NCBI GenBank assembly: GCA_944390735.1
Contig: CALXRL010000009.1
Span: forward strand, 1-64,000
Length of the DNA: 64,000 nt
DNA from: an uncultured Victivallales bacterium
GTDB taxonomy: Bacteria > Verrucomicrobiota > Lentisphaeria > Victivallales > UBA1829
Reading direction: 5' to 3'
The notes under the pieces: model-generated
What the model was told of the DNA's origin: nothing
Database searches by the model: none
Seen by the model: the letters and a program-made list of their open reading frames with translations, nothing else
Shown here: one piece after another, positions 46,133-55,442 of the stretch
Position numbering within the stretch: the first letter of the stretch is position 1
How the letters are laid out: the number at the start of each line of letters is the position of its first letter
Program-made: the position numbers and the translations under genes

Positions 46133-47116
46133 ATGATGCTTTATCCGGAAAACGCCGTGATCCAGGCCCCGCTTGCGGGCCATACCGATCTGCCGATGCG
46201 TCTTTCTTCGCGCCGTCACGGCTGCCGCTATGCCTTTACGGAGATGATCGACGCGGGCTCCCTTGTCTTTGGCAACCGGAAAACAAGGAAGCTTGCCCTC
46301 CGGGCGCCCGAGGAGGAGTTTCTCGGAATCCAGCTGGTGGGATCCGATTTGGAGACGCTGGACAAGGCGGTCGAAATCATCAATGACATGCACTACGATG
46401 TTCTGGATTTCAATCTGGGCTGTCCCGCGCCGAAGGTGGAAAGGAAGTGCGAAGGCATCGCCTTTGCGCTGCGCCGGCCGGAGGAAGCGGTTCGGGCGCT
46501 GGAGCGGATTGTCCGCCGATCCCGCCTACCGGTCACGGTCAAAACCCGGATTCAGGATTTTGAGGATCCGGAGCCGACGGTCGCGTTTCTGAAGCGTCTG
46601 GAGAATGCCGGAGCGCAGGCGATCACGCTTCACGGGCGTCTGATGAAGGCGTTCTATTCGGGACCTGTGGCTTTTCCGGTGATCCGCGCGGCACGGGAGG
46701 CGCTCCGGATTCCCGTGATTGCCAATGGAGGAATCATGGACCGCGAATCCTGTGAGGAAATCCGCAGGGAGACCGGCTGTTCCCGCGTGATGATCGCCCG
46801 CGGAGCGCTGGGCAATCCCTGGATTTTTTCTCAGGTGGAGCAGGAAAATTTCACGCCGCCGACCGTGGAGGAATTCGCCGGGGAGATGGAACGGCACATG
46901 AGGGACATGATCGACTTTTACGGGGAGGAACTTGCGTTCCGGATCGGACGGAAAACGATTCTGGAATACCTGCGCGGACGCGGCTATCATGGTTCGCTGC
47001 GGGCCTCCGCCTCCTATCTCTGCAATACCGCCGATTTCGAGGTCATGATGGAGGAGATCCGCCGGGGGCCGGCATCGACTCCGGATTCCCCGCGGCGTCT
47101 GGCTCCGCTGCGCTGA
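46133..47116 (+). CDS. dus: tRNA-dihydrouridine synthase
   Basis: A 327-residue flavoenzyme reducing uridines in tRNA D-loops. Dus signatures: APLAGHTDLPMR (FMN site), DFNLGCPAPKVERKCEG (active-site Cys), TVKTRI, ITLHGR and IANGGI. The start at 46133 follows GGGGAG and is set 43 bases after the ketoacyl synthase stop; a second ATG follows immediately. Which D positions it modifies cannot be told from sequence. Confidence 0.93.
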   Translation: MMLYPENAVIQAPLAGHTDLPMRLSSRRHGCRYAFTEMIDAGSLVFGNRKTRKLALRAPEEEFLGIQLVGSDLETLDKAVEIINDMHYDVLDFNLGCPAPKVERKCEGIAFALRRPEEAVRALERIVRRSRLPVTVKTRIQDFEDPEPTVAFLKRLENAGAQAITLHGRLMKAFYSGPVAFPVIRAAREALRIPVIANGGIMDRESCEEIRRETGCSRVMIARGALGNPWIFSQVEQENFTPPTVEEFAGEMERHMRDMIDFYGEELAFRIGRKTILEYLRGRGYHGSLRASASYLCNTADFEVMMEEIRRGPASTPDSPRRLAPLR

Positions 47117-47130
47117 CCGTCCCTGCGGTT

Positions 47131-47169
47131 TTCCCGGAAAGAGTCTTGTTTTCCGGGAAGTTGCTTTTT
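47131..47169. terminator. Bidirectional intrinsic terminator
   Basis: A perfect 10-bp stem TTCCCGGAAA (47131-47140) / TTTCCGGGAA (47150-47159) with a 9-base loop, followed on the plus strand by a T-rich run (47161-47169). It separates the convergent dus gene and the giant glycosidase gene. Confidence 0.75.
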
Positions 47170-47172
47170 CGG

Positions 47173-50100
47173 TTATCTGGCGATCAGATAGGCCATCACG
47201 CCATGATTTCGGAGGGCGGTATCGGCGGTGAATCGCACCACGCCGTCGGCACAGGAGGTTGGAACCGCTCCGGTCCGGCGGCCTTCGAAGTCGAGAGTCT
47301 CTATCTTCGGCCGGAAGGGGAGACGCAGAGCGACCTTGATTTTCCGGCGCGCCAATAGAAGCGGCGACTTGCCATATGTCTCAAGGATGGTGCGGCGGCT
47401 GTTCCGGAACTCCATATCCGAATTTGCCATATCGACGAGATGAATCATCAGGATCTTCCGGCTTTCAGCGAGGGGGTTCGCGTCGAGAGAGATCAGGGCG
47501 ACTGCCTGAGGAGAGGTCACGCCATCGACCAGCAGCACCCTTCCCCGGAACGATCCGGAAGCGCCGGCGAAGGCTTCGGTCCGGGGGGTGACGACCTCAA
47601 TGCTCTTCCGGGAGGGAGTCATCACAATCTCTCCGGTTTCGCTGACAATTCGCTGCTGATTCAACGCGGTTCTGAAACGTGCCTTCATGGGTTCGGGCAG
47701 CGCCTCCTGCCATAATCCGGCCAGATCAAGTTTCGGAATGTCGTCGAAGGTTCGTCCCTCCGGCAGGGCACCCACCCGCGTAAAGAGTCCGAGAAGCGAA
47801 AAAGCCTGAAAATGACTCTGAATTCCCGCCAGCTTGACGGCATCCAGCTCCCGCAGGTCCCGATTCCGGAAATCCACAGCGATCCCGGAGGGCGCGGCGG
47901 AGACATCCCCGCGAATAAAGAGCGCATGGATCAGGCGGTCGGCAAGCTGAGCGGCCGGATCATTCACGATATCAAAGACGGAGATCAATCCGTTCGGACG
48001 AATCGCCTCTTTCGCATACGCCCACTGGAAGCGGTAAAGACCATCCCAGTTCTGAAGCGCGGCATAAGCGCCGGCCATCGGTCCGTACTCGGTCCGGAAC
48101 TGATTCGGAAAGCAGTAGTTGATCTCGGATACCAGAAACGGGAGTCCGAAGATACGTGCCGGCATGATTTTGCGGACATGCGCAGCAGCCTGTCCAAGCG
48201 CGGAAAGCTGCGAGAATCCAAGCGGAGGCGACCAGCGCCCCGGTTTCAGCAGACGCATATGATCCCAGTAGGAGTGCATGTCCACCACATCCAGAGTTCC
48301 GGCGGCTCCCAGCAGGGAGTAATCGGCAAAATAGTTCAGATCGGTCACAAGAACGTCCGACTGGAGTTCTCTGCGCAGGAACGCAGTCTGTTCCTGAATC
48401 CGCGCAAGTTCCAGTCCGGCACGAAACTGCTGATACATTCCGCTCGACGTCCCGGGAGGAGTTCCCTTCACGCCGGCGGCGGAAAGATACTCCGCCCAGC
48501 GCTTGCGGAAGGTCTCCGCAAGGAAGGAATCTTTGTTCAGCGGAAGCCAGAAGGAGATGTTCGGTTCGTTGACCAGATTGACCACATACAGCGCGGGATC
48601 CTCGGCAAGGGAAAGTCCGGTATAAGGATTCTTCGACGTCAGAAGACGGCGGACAAATTTCTTCCAGTTCTCCATCGCGCTCGGTTCCACGTCGAAAAGA
48701 AGTTTCGGGTTCTGCGCCTCCGACCAGTTTCGGATTCCGTCACCCTTTCGCAGCTTCCGGCTCGCATACAGGTCAAGGGTATAATAGATGCCGCGCTTTT
48801 TCAGGCATGCCATCAAATACTGGAAGCGGTCCAGCATGACAGGATCAAAGGTCACCGAATCGTTCGCCTTCTTATCCAGAAGATCATTCTCGAAATGATG
48901 GAACCGCACCGAATTGTATCCGACAGAGGCCAGATGTTCCGCCAGAACCTCGCTCTGCTGATGCGTCATGTAATTCGCGCTCGTGCAGAGATTAACTCCG
49001 AGAAACCGAATCCGCTTCTCCGGGTTCCTCTCAAAAACGAAGTGCCCCTTCTTATTCACAACCACTCTGCCGTATTTTCCGGCGGGAGCGTCCAGACTCC
49101 CGGAAAAATCCAGCGGGGATCCCGCTTCAATCCGACGGGAAAAACGAACGGGAAGCCACTCCTTGCCCGCACGGAAAATCAGTTTCCGGTCCCCGGAGGA
49201 AAAACGTGCCCCGTGATTCGCAAACGACGCCGCGCAGATCATCCATACGGATTTTCCCTCGGCAGTAAACGTGATCGTCTCCGGAACTCCGGCCATTGGA
49301 AACGCGGAGGCATACAGGCCGATCCGCGACTCGAAATTCATGGTTTCCCAGGCAATTCCCGCATTGGGGAATGAATCCTCCAGCCACCAGTTTCCGCAAT
49401 CCCGCCCGGCAATCACGGGAAACTCTCCTTTTTTTCCATCCCGGTAGACCACCCGGATCGTCCCGATGCGCTCCTTTTCCGGCGGGACCCATGCCGCGGC
49501 ATGCAGCAAATACAGATAGGGGAGATCCGCGCTTGCCCCCTCGGCACGAATCCGACACTCTTTCGGAAAACTCTTCCGGGAAGCAGAGAGAACAATACAG
49601 CTTTTCCCGCTGTTCTTCTCCGGATCCAGGATCCGGAAGGAAACACCGGCGGAAGTCAGAGTTCCCGCTTTGAGTTTGCGCAAATCATTATTCGATCCCT
49701 GATCGGTCCATCCGCCGACCCCGTCGCCGGCCTTCTCATCCCGGAAGCTCCGGTTTGCCGCTTGATGAAGCGAAACAGGAACGCTGACAACAGGCTCCTT
49801 CCGCACCATCACGGCAATTCCAAGAGATCCGGAACGCAAATGGTTCCTTCCGTTCATCCGAATGGAAATCGTCTCGCCCCACTTCCGGTCATCCTGAATG
49901 AACAGCGAAAAATTTCCATCCAGATGATAGGTGGCATCGACCATTTCAATCGTCAGTCGATGCGGCTTTCCCGGATACGCCCCCACCCGCTGACTGACAA
50001 AGGAAGGGGTCATCGGCAGGACGTTCCCATCCAGAATCAGACGGCGGAATTTGTCAAAGGAGAGACTCAGCTGATAGGACGCATGTCCGATCTCCGGAAA

Positions 50101-50385
50101 CGAACGGGAGGAAAGCGAGGTGCTGAATTCAATCCTGCCATCCGCGTGATTCTTCGTTTTCGTCTGAAAGCGGATCGTTTTTCCATCCACCTTCATATCG
50201 CCGGAGGAAGAGTCGATCTTCCTGAAATTTTCCGGGGTTACGGTATAATGACGATTCCATCCGGGAGCGGCGATCAGCCAGCCGGCGGAAATTCCATCTT
50301 TCTTCCAGGCGCCGTCCGGCCCCGCCTCAAATCCGCAGAGCGCAAACATCATCATGGAACAGGCGAACAAGAAAAAGAACTTCAT
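47173..50385 (-). CDS. Giant secreted clan-A glycoside hydrolase
   Basis: A 1070-residue exported enzyme with signal peptide residues 1-18, ending near ALCGFE. The N-terminal half (about 25-440) consists of beta-sandwich domains. The TIM-barrel (about 450-830) has FLGVNLC at its entry, acid/base E607 in NLVNEPN and nucleophile E754 in FLVSEINYC, the cellulase-like clan-A pattern. C-terminal beta domains follow. The ATG at 50385 follows GAAGGAG. The prepilin gene ends 24 bases upstream. The substrate is unknown. Confidence 0.85.
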   Translation of the reverse strand: MKFFFLFACSMMMFALCGFEAGPDGAWKKDGISAGWLIAAPGWNRHYTVTPENFRKIDSSSGDMKVDGKTIRFQTKTKNHADGRIEFSTSLSSRSFPEIGHASYQLSLSFDKFRRLILDGNVLPMTPSFVSQRVGAYPGKPHRLTIEMVDATYHLDGNFSLFIQDDRKWGETISIRMNGRNHLRSGSLGIAVMVRKEPVVSVPVSLHQAANRSFRDEKAGDGVGGWTDQGSNNDLRKLKAGTLTSAGVSFRILDPEKNSGKSCIVLSASRKSFPKECRIRAEGASADLPYLYLLHAAAWVPPEKERIGTIRVVYRDGKKGEFPVIAGRDCGNWWLEDSFPNAGIAWETMNFESRIGLYASAFPMAGVPETITFTAEGKSVWMICAASFANHGARFSSGDRKLIFRAGKEWLPVRFSRRIEAGSPLDFSGSLDAPAGKYGRVVVNKKGHFVFERNPEKRIRFLGVNLCTSANYMTHQQSEVLAEHLASVGYNSVRFHHFENDLLDKKANDSVTFDPVMLDRFQYLMACLKKRGIYYTLDLYASRKLRKGDGIRNWSEAQNPKLLFDVEPSAMENWKKFVRRLLTSKNPYTGLSLAEDPALYVVNLVNEPNISFWLPLNKDSFLAETFRKRWAEYLSAAGVKGTPPGTSSGMYQQFRAGLELARIQEQTAFLRRELQSDVLVTDLNYFADYSLLGAAGTLDVVDMHSYWDHMRLLKPGRWSPPLGFSQLSALGQAAAHVRKIMPARIFGLPFLVSEINYCFPNQFRTEYGPMAGAYAALQNWDGLYRFQWAYAKEAIRPNGLISVFDIVNDPAAQLADRLIHALFIRGDVSAAPSGIAVDFRNRDLRELDAVKLAGIQSHFQAFSLLGLFTRVGALPEGRTFDDIPKLDLAGLWQEALPEPMKARFRTALNQQRIVSETGEIVMTPSRKSIEVVTPRTEAFAGASGSFRGRVLLVDGVTSPQAVALISLDANPLAESRKILMIHLVDMANSDMEFRNSRRTILETYGKSPLLLARRKIKVALRLPFRPKIETLDFEGRRTGAVPTSCADGVVRFTADTALRNHGVMAYLIAR

Positions 50386-50409
50386 CTTAACTCCTTCATC
50401 ACTCATCAA

Positions 50410-51120
50410 TTAAAAATTTATCCGGGTTCCTGTCAAAGAAAGCACGGAATTTCCTTTGCAGTCCTGTTTCAGCGCCCCGAGGTTCAAAGAAGCCGCATGG
50501 CCATCCAGCATCAGAGCATTCGTCCGGTTCTGATGGCGCAAAATCAGACTGCACTCGTTCCGGTGGAGCATCGACCACTGAACCTTGTAGGCGATATGCC
50601 AGCTGTCCCCCAGAAGCAGAGTATTGGACGGCTGCTTGTGCGGAAGCCAGATATTGGAATTATTCACCCCGATCTTTCCCCGCAGAAGATACGTGCTCTC
50701 CTCCCAGCGTCCGCTCAGCCAGAGACTGATTCCAAAGGTCTGCTGAAAATACGTCGTATAGCTCAGCGGTTCAAAACGCTCCGCCGCCGGACAGGAAAAT
50801 TTGGCATACGCACCTTTCGACCATACATCTTCATTGGCGTGATTGCTCTTCTGCAAAGTCATCGCCCAGGTATTGTTGTTGTCAACTCCGGCACTGACCG
50901 GAGGTTTGATGGGAATGTAATCATTGAAATTATTCGCATACAGCTCCATTTCCAATCCGGTCTGCTTCAAATTGGAAAGACAATTTACGCTCAGCGCCTT
51001 CGCCCTTGCGGAATTCAACGCGGGGAGCAGGATTGCTGCAAGAATCGCAATGATCGCAATTACAACCAGCAACTCTATAAGAGTAAAATTTCCGTACCGT
51101 TTTCCCCTGATGTTCACCAT
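50410..51120 (-). CDS. H-X9-DG prepilin-like protein
   Basis: A 236-residue prepilin-like protein with leader [11 protein letters not shown] and then [20 protein letters not shown]. The C-terminal signature is [12 protein letters not shown]. The ATG follows AAGGAG and AAGGA. It is the first gene of the fifth prepilin/glycosidase module and diverges from the damaged AraC gene at 51262. Confidence 0.9.
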   Translation of the reverse strand: MVNIRGKRYGNFTLIELLVVIAIIAILAAILLPALNSARAKALSVNCLSNLKQTGLEMELYANNFNDYIPIKPPVSAGVDNNNTWAMTLQKSNHANEDVWSKGAYAKFSCPAAERFEPLSYTTYFQQTFGISLWLSGRWEESTYLLRGKIGVNNSNIWLPHKQPSNTLLLGDSWHIAYKVQWSMLHRNECSLILRHQNRTNALMLDGHAASLNLGALKQDCKGNSVLSLTGTRINF

Positions 51121-51170
51121 TTCCTTGCAGCTCCTTTTGCTCGCACAAAATTTCTGTTCTGTTTTCGGAT

Positions 51171-51214
51171 TTGACCTTTCAGCATATTATAGTATATTTC
51201 CCCGGGAAAAACAA
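51171..51214. promoter_or_regulatory. Overlapping divergent promoters of the AraC and prepilin genes
   Basis: Plus strand: TTGACC (51171-51176), 16 bases, TATATT (51193-51198), driving the AraC gene. Minus strand: TTGTTT (51214-51209), 17 bases, TATAAT (51191-51186), driving the prepilin gene. The prepilin -10 lies inside the AraC promoter spacer, so the two cannot be occupied at once. Confidence 0.6.
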
Positions 51215-51261
51215 GGGAGAAATCTTTCAAAAAAGAAGAACTTTCAGCCAAGAGGAACAGA

Positions 51262-52135
51262 ATGCAGGATCTACATATAAAAGTATTTCAAAACACAGAA
51301 GAAGCAGCTCCATTCTACGTCATCAGTACAGGAATCGCCATAAAAAAGAGGAGAAATCACCCTGAAAAGTGGAATTTTAAACCAGTTTTCCGGATTTTCC
51401 TGGATCCTTTCCGGCACTCTGGAATTTTACGAGGGGCCCAATCGGATTCTGGCCGGTCCCAACTATTTCCATTACAACGCCTATGGAGAAAGCATCTGGT
51501 ACAGAACCGTCTCCGACGAATGTACATTCCGGTGGCTCTGCTTCAACGGTCCGCTTGCAGATGCCATTCTTCACTCCTACCACTACCCGAAAATCCAGCT
51601 TTCGCAGCATCCCTATCCGGCGGAACTGTTTGACCGTCTGGAATCATTATCCGGGAACACTCCGCTCGAGGTGCGAACCCGGGCGGCAATCGTCATGGAA
51701 ATTCTCGCCAGAGCCGGCGGAACGGAGTACGGAATCGAAAACCGAAATGTCATTAAAAATGCGGTCTACCTCATCCGGCACAATCTGTCGAACACCGATC
51801 TGGGAATTGAATTTCTCTGTGAACGCCTGAAAATTTCCCCCACCACGCTGACCCGGATCTTCCGTGAGGAGCTCCAGATCTCTCCCGGCCGCTATCTGCT
51901 GAATCAGAGACTCTTACAGGGAATGTCACTCCTTTCCGGGAGCGATCTGGACATCGGAACCATCTCAGAAAAATGCGGATTCCGCGACCCCAAAACCTTC
52001 TCCCGCTTCATCCGCAGATCCACCGGACTGAGCGCGCGCGAATACCGAAAACAGAAACGGATCAAACAGTCCGAAACAAAAAAATCAATTCCGGTCGACC
52101 CGAAAGCGGATCATCATCCGTTCAGCGGAAAGTGA
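51262..52135 (+). pseudogene. AraC-family regulator interrupted by a +1 frameshift
   Basis: The ATG at 51262 follows GAGGAA and opens a frame that fails after an A6 run (51342-51347). The plus-one frame continues to 52135 as a full AraC protein. Skipping one A joins them into 290 residues, the normal family length, with the sensor running through FSWILSGTLEFYEGPNRI and a C-terminal helix-turn-helix pair (CGFRDPKTFSRFIRRSTGLS). GAGGAG (51348-51353) sits 8 bases before an in-frame CTG (51362), so a 257-residue product from a rare start is possible. It diverges from the fifth prepilin/glycosidase module. Confidence 0.8.
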
Positions 52136-53084
52136 CAGGCGCAAAGCATGGAGGAATCATTTCCGCGGACCTTGAGCTCTGGCTCCTCGGTCTCGCAGAT
52201 CGGACGGCGGAACGGACAGCGCGGATGAAACCGGCATCCCCGCGGCGGATTCAGCGGCGACGGAACGTCCCCGGAAAGCACAATCCGGCGTTCCTGTTTC
52301 GGAGCAATCGTCGGCACCGCCGAAAGCAGCGCCTGCGTATACGGATGCCCCGGATGCGAACAGAGCTTTTCCGCCGGAGCACACTCCACCGCCTTTCCAA
52401 GGTACATCACCAGAATCCGGGAACTGATATGCTCCACCACCGCCAGATCATGCGCAATGAACAGCATGGCGAAATGCGTTTTCTTCTGCAGGGCCTGCAG
52501 GAGATTCACAATCTGCGCCTGCACGCTCACATCCAGCGCGGAAACCGGTTCGTCCGCGACAATAAACTCGGGATTCACCGCAAGGGCCCGCGCAATCCCG
52601 ATTCTCTGCCGCTGCCCCCCGCTGAACTGATGCGGATGCCGCCGTGCGAATTCCGGTTTCAGCCCCACCATCTCCAGCAGTTCCGCCACGCGGTCCAGAC
52701 GCTGATTCGAATTCAGATCGGTATGCAGACGCAACGCCTCGTCCAGTGCCGCGAAAATGGTCATTCTCGGATTCAAAGATCCGTATGGATCCTGAAAAAT
52801 CATCTGAAACGATCCGCGCATCCGGCGGAGCTTTCCCCGCGCAGAGAACAAAGATCGCGTCCACGCAGAAGAATCTCCCCCTCCGTCGGATCCTCCAGAC
52901 GCACCAGCGCACGTCCCAGCGTGCTCTTGCCGCAGCCGGATTCCCCAACCAGCCCCAGCGTTTCTCCGGCCTCCAGATGAAACGAAACGCCGTCCACCGC
53001 TTTCACGAATCGTCGCGGGCCGAACAGACGCTCCGGTGGCGCCGGATAATATTTCTTCAGATTTTTGACTTCGAGCAGCGGCAT
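52114..53084 (-). pseudogene. Oligopeptide-type ABC transporter ATPase (OppF/DppF-like) with frameshift
   Basis: Two frames together encode one ATPase. Residues before the break hold Walker [10 protein letters not shown] and end near [10 protein letters not shown]; after it come [17 protein letters not shown], signature [14 protein letters not shown], Walker B IVADEP and the C-terminal cysteine cluster typical of dipeptide/oligopeptide importers. Adding one base in the run at 52832-52838 restores about 323 residues, the usual length. Its 3' end overlaps the convergent AraC gene by 22 bases and its start overlaps the HD gene. No permease or binding-protein genes are adjacent, so it is an orphan here. 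Confidence 0.85.
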
Positions 53085-53851
53085 TTCAAACGTTTTTTCG
53101 TCAGATTCAAGATCCGGGTGAAAACGGGATCCTCCGGTAGAAAGGTCCGGAGCGTCCCGTACAGATTTCCGGAAAGGGCAAGCGAAGCGCTCGCCGCATA
53201 GTTCAAGTCCTGCGGCCATGCAAACAGACAGGTCAGAAAATCATTCTGGTTGCGAATCATTCCGTACGAGCACGCGCGGCCCGCAAGCACCGCCTCCAGA
53301 ATCTCCTGCGACACCTCCGTCCCTTCGCTCCGGCTGAGCGCAATCAGCGTATCATCCTCCACCTTGATCTCCCCCTTCAAATAGCGGCAGACCAGATCGA
53401 GGATCGCCAGTTTATCCGCATCGCGCGTGAGCTTTGCGAACTTCAGCGCGTACTCCCCGCAGATTCCCTCGGGAATCGCAAGCTTGTTGTGGAACTCCAC
53501 CGCCGCGAGCACGCAGATCCGTTCCGCCGGTGTAAGATCCGCCAGAAAATTCCGTTCCAGCAGAATCCGGGTCGCCTCGTACCCGTGATCGAACCCGGAG
53601 AGCTTGTCGCTGAAGGTATGAAAGCGCTTCAGCTGCTCAAAACGGGCGATGTCATGAAACAGCGCACAGACGCGGCCGAGAAGCTGATCTCCGACGGGAA
53701 ACGCCTCCCGCGCAGAGATCTCCCCCGCAAACCGCACCACATCAAAGGTATGCTGATATTTGCAGAGAAAGGCGTCCGAAAGGGAGCCGTCCGGAGAGCG
53801 ATAACCTCCCACATATTCCGCAAAACGGCTCGCCAGTTCCGGATAATTCAT
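53057..53851 (-). CDS. HD-domain phosphohydrolase
   Basis: A 264-residue HD-superfamily protein. Metal ligands are visible in HTFDVVRF (about residue 34), [10 protein letters not shown] (about 68) and the later FHN and DADK segments. The substrate, probably a nucleotide or cyclic nucleotide, is unknown. Its start overlaps the RNase Y stop by ATGA, so translation is coupled to rny. Its last 28 bases overlap the start of the OppF-type gene. Confidence 0.85.
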   Translation of the reverse strand: MNYPELASRFAEYVGGYRSPDGSLSDAFLCKYQHTFDVVRFAGEISAREAFPVGDQLLGRVCALFHDIARFEQLKRFHTFSDKLSGFDHGYEATRILLERNFLADLTPAERICVLAAVEFHNKLAIPEGICGEYALKFAKLTRDADKLAILDLVCRYLKGEIKVEDDTLIALSRSEGTEVSQEILEAVLAGRACSYGMIRNQNDFLTCLFAWPQDLNYAASASLALSGNLYGTLRTFLPEDPVFTRILNLTKKRLKCRCSKSKI

Positions 53852-55401
53852 TTCGCGTACTCCACCGAACGGGTTTCGCGAATGATCGTAACCTTGATCT
53901 GTCCGGGATAGTTCATCTCCTTCTCAATCCGGTTGCAGATGTCGCGCGCCATCACCTGGGCCTGCGCCTCCGAAATCTTCTCCGGCTGCACCACCACGCG
54001 GATTTCGCGGCCCGCCTGAAGAGCGAAACAGGATTCCACTCCGCTGAAGCCGCTGGCAATCGTTTCCAGCTGTTCCAGACGTTTCAGATACAGCTCGGTC
54101 GTCTCGCTTCTGGCTCCGGGACGCGAGGCGCTGAGAGCGTCGCACGCATTGGTCAGCGCCGCATAAACGGTCAGCCCCTCCACCTCGCCATGATGCGCGG
54201 CAACCGCGTTGACCACATCCTTCGCTTCATTGTATTTGCGGAGAATATCCGCGCCGATCGCGGCATGGGTCCCTTCAATCTCATGATCGACCGCCTTTCC
54301 GATATCATGGAAAAGGCCGATCCGTCTGGCTTTCTGCTCATCCAGTCCGAGCTCCGAAGCGATGGCTCCCATAAACGCGGCCGTCTCAATCGAGTGCTTC
54401 AGCACATTCTGCGAAAAACTGAAGCGGAAATGGAGCCGGCCCAGCAGCGGAAGAAGCGCTTTCGGGACCCCCTGAACCGACGCATCGAGAACCGCCTTCT
54501 CCCCGTATTCAAAGAGTTCCTCGTCAATCTCCTTGCGAATCTTCTTGACAAGCTCCTCGATGCGGGTCGGATGGATGCGTCCGTCGGAAATGAGTTTTTC
54601 CAGCAGGCGGCGCGCCGTCTCCTTCCGGATCGGATCGAAGCAGGAGATCACCACCGCCTCGGGCGTGTCGTCAATGAGGATATTGACCCCGGTCGCGGCT
54701 TCGAGTGCCCGGATGTTGCGTCCTTCCCGCCCGATGATGCGTCCCTTCATCTCATCATTCGGCAGAGGAATGGTGGCGGTGGTTCGCTCATATGTGCAGT
54801 CGCCGGCGTAGCGCTGGATGGCATGAATCATGAGTTTCTGCGACTCGCGTTCCGCGCGCTGTTTCGCCTCGTCCAGAGTATTGCGGATCAGAATGCCGCA
54901 TTCGTTTTCCACCTCGCCCTTGAGCTTTTCAAGAATCAGGTTCTTGGCGGTTTCGCGATCCATTCCGGAGATCCGCTCCAGTTCGGTCACCTGATTGGCA
55001 AAGACCTTTTTCAGCTCTTCCTCCTTGCTGGAGAGCCGTTCCTTCAGGTTTTCAATATCGTGTTCCTTCTTCTCGATGTTGCGGAATTTGGAATCGAGGG
55101 AATCCTCTTTGCGTTCGAGGTTCTCCTCCTTCTGCGCCAGACGTTTCTCCGCGGAGAGCTGTTCGCGTCTGCGATCGCGGATTTCCGCTTCGAATTCCTC
55201 CTTGAGCTTCACAACGTCGGCCTTGGCAGTGACGCGGGCCTCGCGGAGGATCTGATCCGCCTCTTTTTTCGCATCGGTTTTCATTTTTTCCGTTTCGGCG
55301 ATGACACGCGAGCCGGTCGCTTTCGCGATCACAATGCTCAGGATGTAGCCTATCACACAGCCGCCGACCAGGGCGGCCGCAATCCATACTGCAACTCCCA
55401 T
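53848..55401 (-). CDS. rny: Ribonuclease Y
   Basis: A 517-residue membrane-anchored endoribonuclease that starts mRNA decay. The N-terminal membrane helix (about 5-27) is followed by a long coiled coil (30-180), a KH RNA-binding domain (about 210-275; GRIIGREGRNIRALEAATG) and an HD domain (about 330-425; HSIETAAF, LFHDIGKAVDHE). Length and order match the family. The ATG follows AAGGAG. It is coupled by ATGA to the HD-hydrolase gene downstream. Confidence 0.97.
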   Translation of the reverse strand: MGVAVWIAAALVGGCVIGYILSIVIAKATGSRVIAETEKMKTDAKKEADQILREARVTAKADVVKLKEEFEAEIRDRRREQLSAEKRLAQKEENLERKEDSLDSKFRNIEKKEHDIENLKERLSSKEEELKKVFANQVTELERISGMDRETAKNLILEKLKGEVENECGILIRNTLDEAKQRAERESQKLMIHAIQRYAGDCTYERTTATIPLPNDEMKGRIIGREGRNIRALEAATGVNILIDDTPEAVVISCFDPIRKETARRLLEKLISDGRIHPTRIEELVKKIRKEIDEELFEYGEKAVLDASVQGVPKALLPLLGRLHFRFSFSQNVLKHSIETAAFMGAIASELGLDEQKARRIGLFHDIGKAVDHEIEGTHAAIGADILRKYNEAKDVVNAVAAHHGEVEGLTVYAALTNACDALSASRPGARSETTELYLKRLEQLETIASGFSGVESCFALQAGREIRVVVQPEKISEAQAQVMARDICNRIEKEMNYPGQIKVTIIRETRSVEYAK

Positions 55402-55442
55402 TCGATTCTCCTTCCCAAAGTTTTACGATGCCGGAAGTGTTC

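Noticed and set aside
2384..52135. A SusC/SusD-type polysaccharide utilisation locus
   Set aside because: No TonB-dependent receptor or SusD-like lipoprotein is present; the repeated partner is a prepilin-like protein instead.
52800..53219. Start of the OppF-type gene upstream of 53084
   Set aside because: The extra 45 residues are not ATPase-like and lie wholly inside the HD gene; MPLLEVKNL at 53084 is the normal beginning of the family.
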